A stretch of 64,000 nt of DNA, from positions 1 through 64,000 of the forward strand of contig LDOQ01000301.1 in the NCBI GenBank assembly GCA_001887945.1, in the 5' to 3' direction. Positions 62,813-64,000 of this stretch are shown piece after piece. The notes below the pieces were generated by a model that worked only from the letters and a program-made list of their open reading frames with translations, was not told where the DNA came from and ran no database searches. Source of the stretch: Spraguea lophii (Eukaryota; Microsporidia; Spragueidae). How positions within the stretch are numbered: position 1 is the first letter of the stretch; each line of letters begins with the position of its first letter. The position numbers were made by a program, and so were the translations under genes.

Positions 62813-64000
62813 TTACGCATGATGAAAACCTTCTGTATTCAATACCGAAAGATCCAAATACCTCTCCATTTCCTCCTCACTTTCATAATTACTAAAATAC
62901 AATCTATAAATACACGTAGTTGCCGTAAACATTTTAGAATCTGCATTCGTCTTTTCAAAATACATTTGCATAGAATCCGCACCAATAGGATTATTTGGGA
63001 AAGTACCAGTTCCTCTAACAAACATAAAAAATTTTTTAAGAAATTTAGTATTCTTCCTTTTAAGAATGTTATACAGAAATTGTACTTCTTTATCTTCAGT
63101 GGAACAATTTACCAATCGTACAGAACTCAGTAAACTATTAATAGGTATTGATGGTCTTCCGAATAACATATAATTTAATTCGTAACACGATATATCAGCT
63201 AAGAATTCATCACCTACATAATTATTAAATCCTTTTTTTATTACTTCGTACGCTTCCCTTTTTATAATGTATAAATATTCTTTACATGTATAATTTACAT
63301 ATTCTTGTGGTGACATATCTTCTATTTCTTCATTATCAGTTGATTTGTACAAACATAATAAATTCTTTTGCATTTGAGGATCTTGAATTTTTCTAAGATC
63401 GTATTTAGGTGTTTTTAATAAATTCTCATAAAATGATAATGAAAATTGCACTGCAATATTTTGATTAAATGCTATCACTAATCCTAAAAATGCACCAACA
63501 TATTGAAAAAATGATCTATCGTCTAACATATTTGTACCAGCATTTTTATCATCAGAATAAAATGTAGCAACATTGTATAATGTAGAAGAAGGATCTATAT
63601 CATCAATTGTTTTGGACATTTGTAGTAAAGTATTTACATCATCAGTATTCATATATTGATTAGGTTTTATATATTTTCTATTTCTTAGATATTCATAATT
63701 TACATCCACTATTCCTTCTTTTACCACCATTCTTTTATCTTTTGCTATTTCTTTTGAAGCCAAATAAAAAAATTCTCTAAAAATTCCACCGTAATCTTCT
63801 CCTATTTCATCTACGAATTTTATACGAATAGATCCATTATTATATCTGTAATGTAATATTTTATATGCTGATGATTGTATCATAAATTTCCTTGCAACGC
63901 TTATTTTATATTTATTCAATGTATAACTGGGTATTCCCATTTTTTCATGTAAATTTTGTACAATTGAATTATTTCTTTCTTGTATAATAGACATACCTAC
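62813..64000 (-). CDS. HECT-domain E3 ubiquitin ligase, N-terminal part cut by window edge
   Basis: The frame stays open through the right edge; the ATG at 63994 is only the first Met inside the window. The visible 393 residues are a nearly whole HECT domain: IRIKFVDEIGEDYGGIFREFFYL (family F.GE.G.D.GG..REFF), RSFFQYVGAFLGLVIAFN, and the C-lobe VRGTGTFPNNPIGADSMQMYF, then TATTCIYRLYFSNYES with the catalytic Cys (codon at 62912-62914), ending DLSVLNTEGFHHA where GF is the usual end. It transfers ubiquitin through a thioester. Which HECT type it is (Hul4, Ufd4, Rsp5 or other) depends on the missing N-terminus. Confidence 0.92.
   Translation of the reverse strand, partial: VGMSIIQERNNSIVQNLHEKMGIPSYTLNKYKISVARKFMIQSSAYKILHYRYNNGSIRIKFVDEIGEDYGGIFREFFYLASKEIAKDKRMVVKEGIVDVNYEYLRNRKYIKPNQYMNTDDVNTLLQMSKTIDDIDPSSTLYNVATFYSDDKNAGTNMLDDRSFFQYVGAFLGLVIAFNQNIAVQFSLSFYENLLKTPKYDLRKIQDPQMQKNLLCLYKSTDNEEIEDMSPQEYVNYTCKEYLYIIKREAYEVIKKGFNNYVGDEFLADISCYELNYMLFGRPSIPINSLLSSVRLVNCSTEDKEVQFLYNILKRKNTKFLKKFFMFVRGTGTFPNNPIGADSMQMYFEKTNADSKMFTATTCIYRLYFSNYESEEEMERYLDLSVLNTEGFHHA

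Overview
The window looks like a very AT-rich, gene-sparse piece of a microsporidian nuclear genome (a fungal-related intracellular parasite). Three things support this. First, all genes appear to be single-exon eukaryotic genes (kinetochore, coatomer, proteasome, spliceosome, RNase P/MRP). Second, spacers are short to moderate and full of A/T runs. Third, more than half of the start codons have a CCC (or, less often, GGG) trinucleotide within about 15 bases upstream, the start-proximal motif known from microsporidia. The strong asparagine bias of several proteins and the gene-poor layout recall AT-rich lineages such as Hamiltosporidium, but that placement is inference and no species name can be read from the sequence.

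Layout. 0-7.4 kb: a secreted protein cut by the left edge, two unknown proteins with hydrophobic N-termini, a MYG1-family hydrolase, an unknown lysine-rich protein and ribosomal protein uS7 (RPS5), all on the minus strand. 7.4-10.4 kb: a 3-kb spacer holding a decayed Tc1/mariner (IS630-like) transposase. 10.4-22.1 kb: a membrane-anchored protein with a decayed class III nucleotide-cyclase domain, a multi-pass membrane protein, RPS29 (uS14), NDC80, a saccharopine-dehydrogenase-like reductase, an acidic repeat protein with a Cys cluster, the spliceosomal protein BUD31, an ER-type TPR/J-domain protein and a CCCH zinc-finger protein. 22.4-25 kb: a ROCK/MRCK-like AGC kinase. 26-41 kb: a block of proteins swollen by asparagine-rich insertions (POP1, a membrane protein, a giant M16 peptidase, the proteasome ATPase RPT5 and an unknown), plus a second decayed Tc1 transposase. 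41-64 kb: CDC48, a small EF-hand protein, a secreted LRR protein, an MscS-type channel, a Sec20-like SNARE, a decayed Merlin/IS1595 transposase, guanylate kinase, a tricalbin-like SMP/C2 protein, a candidate GPI-anchored surface protein, alpha-COP and a HECT ubiquitin ligase cut by the right edge.

Functional themes are protein turnover (CDC48, RPT5, HECT ligase, M16 peptidase), the early secretory pathway and membrane contacts (alpha-COP, Sec20-like SNARE, TPR/J protein, tricalbin), RNA and translation (POP1, BUD31, uS7, uS14), and cell division and signalling (NDC80, MRCK-like kinase). There is no operon-like logic; neighbours are probably unrelated apart from shared divergent promoters and tightly convergent 3' ends.

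The spacers carry most of the unexplained structure: an intergenic repeat of about 200-280 bp found six times in the same orientation, three transposase relics, several short tandem repeats, a 159-base G-free tract upstream of RPT5 and a cluster of ACCAATCA motifs. The start motif was used to move four starts inward (10424, 14445, 19994, 25042). No tRNA, rRNA, CRISPR array or intron was found. I saw no clearly new multi-gene system. The most unusual items are the degenerate cyclase-like protein, the peptide modules shared between unrelated asparagine-rich proteins, and the dispersed repeat family.
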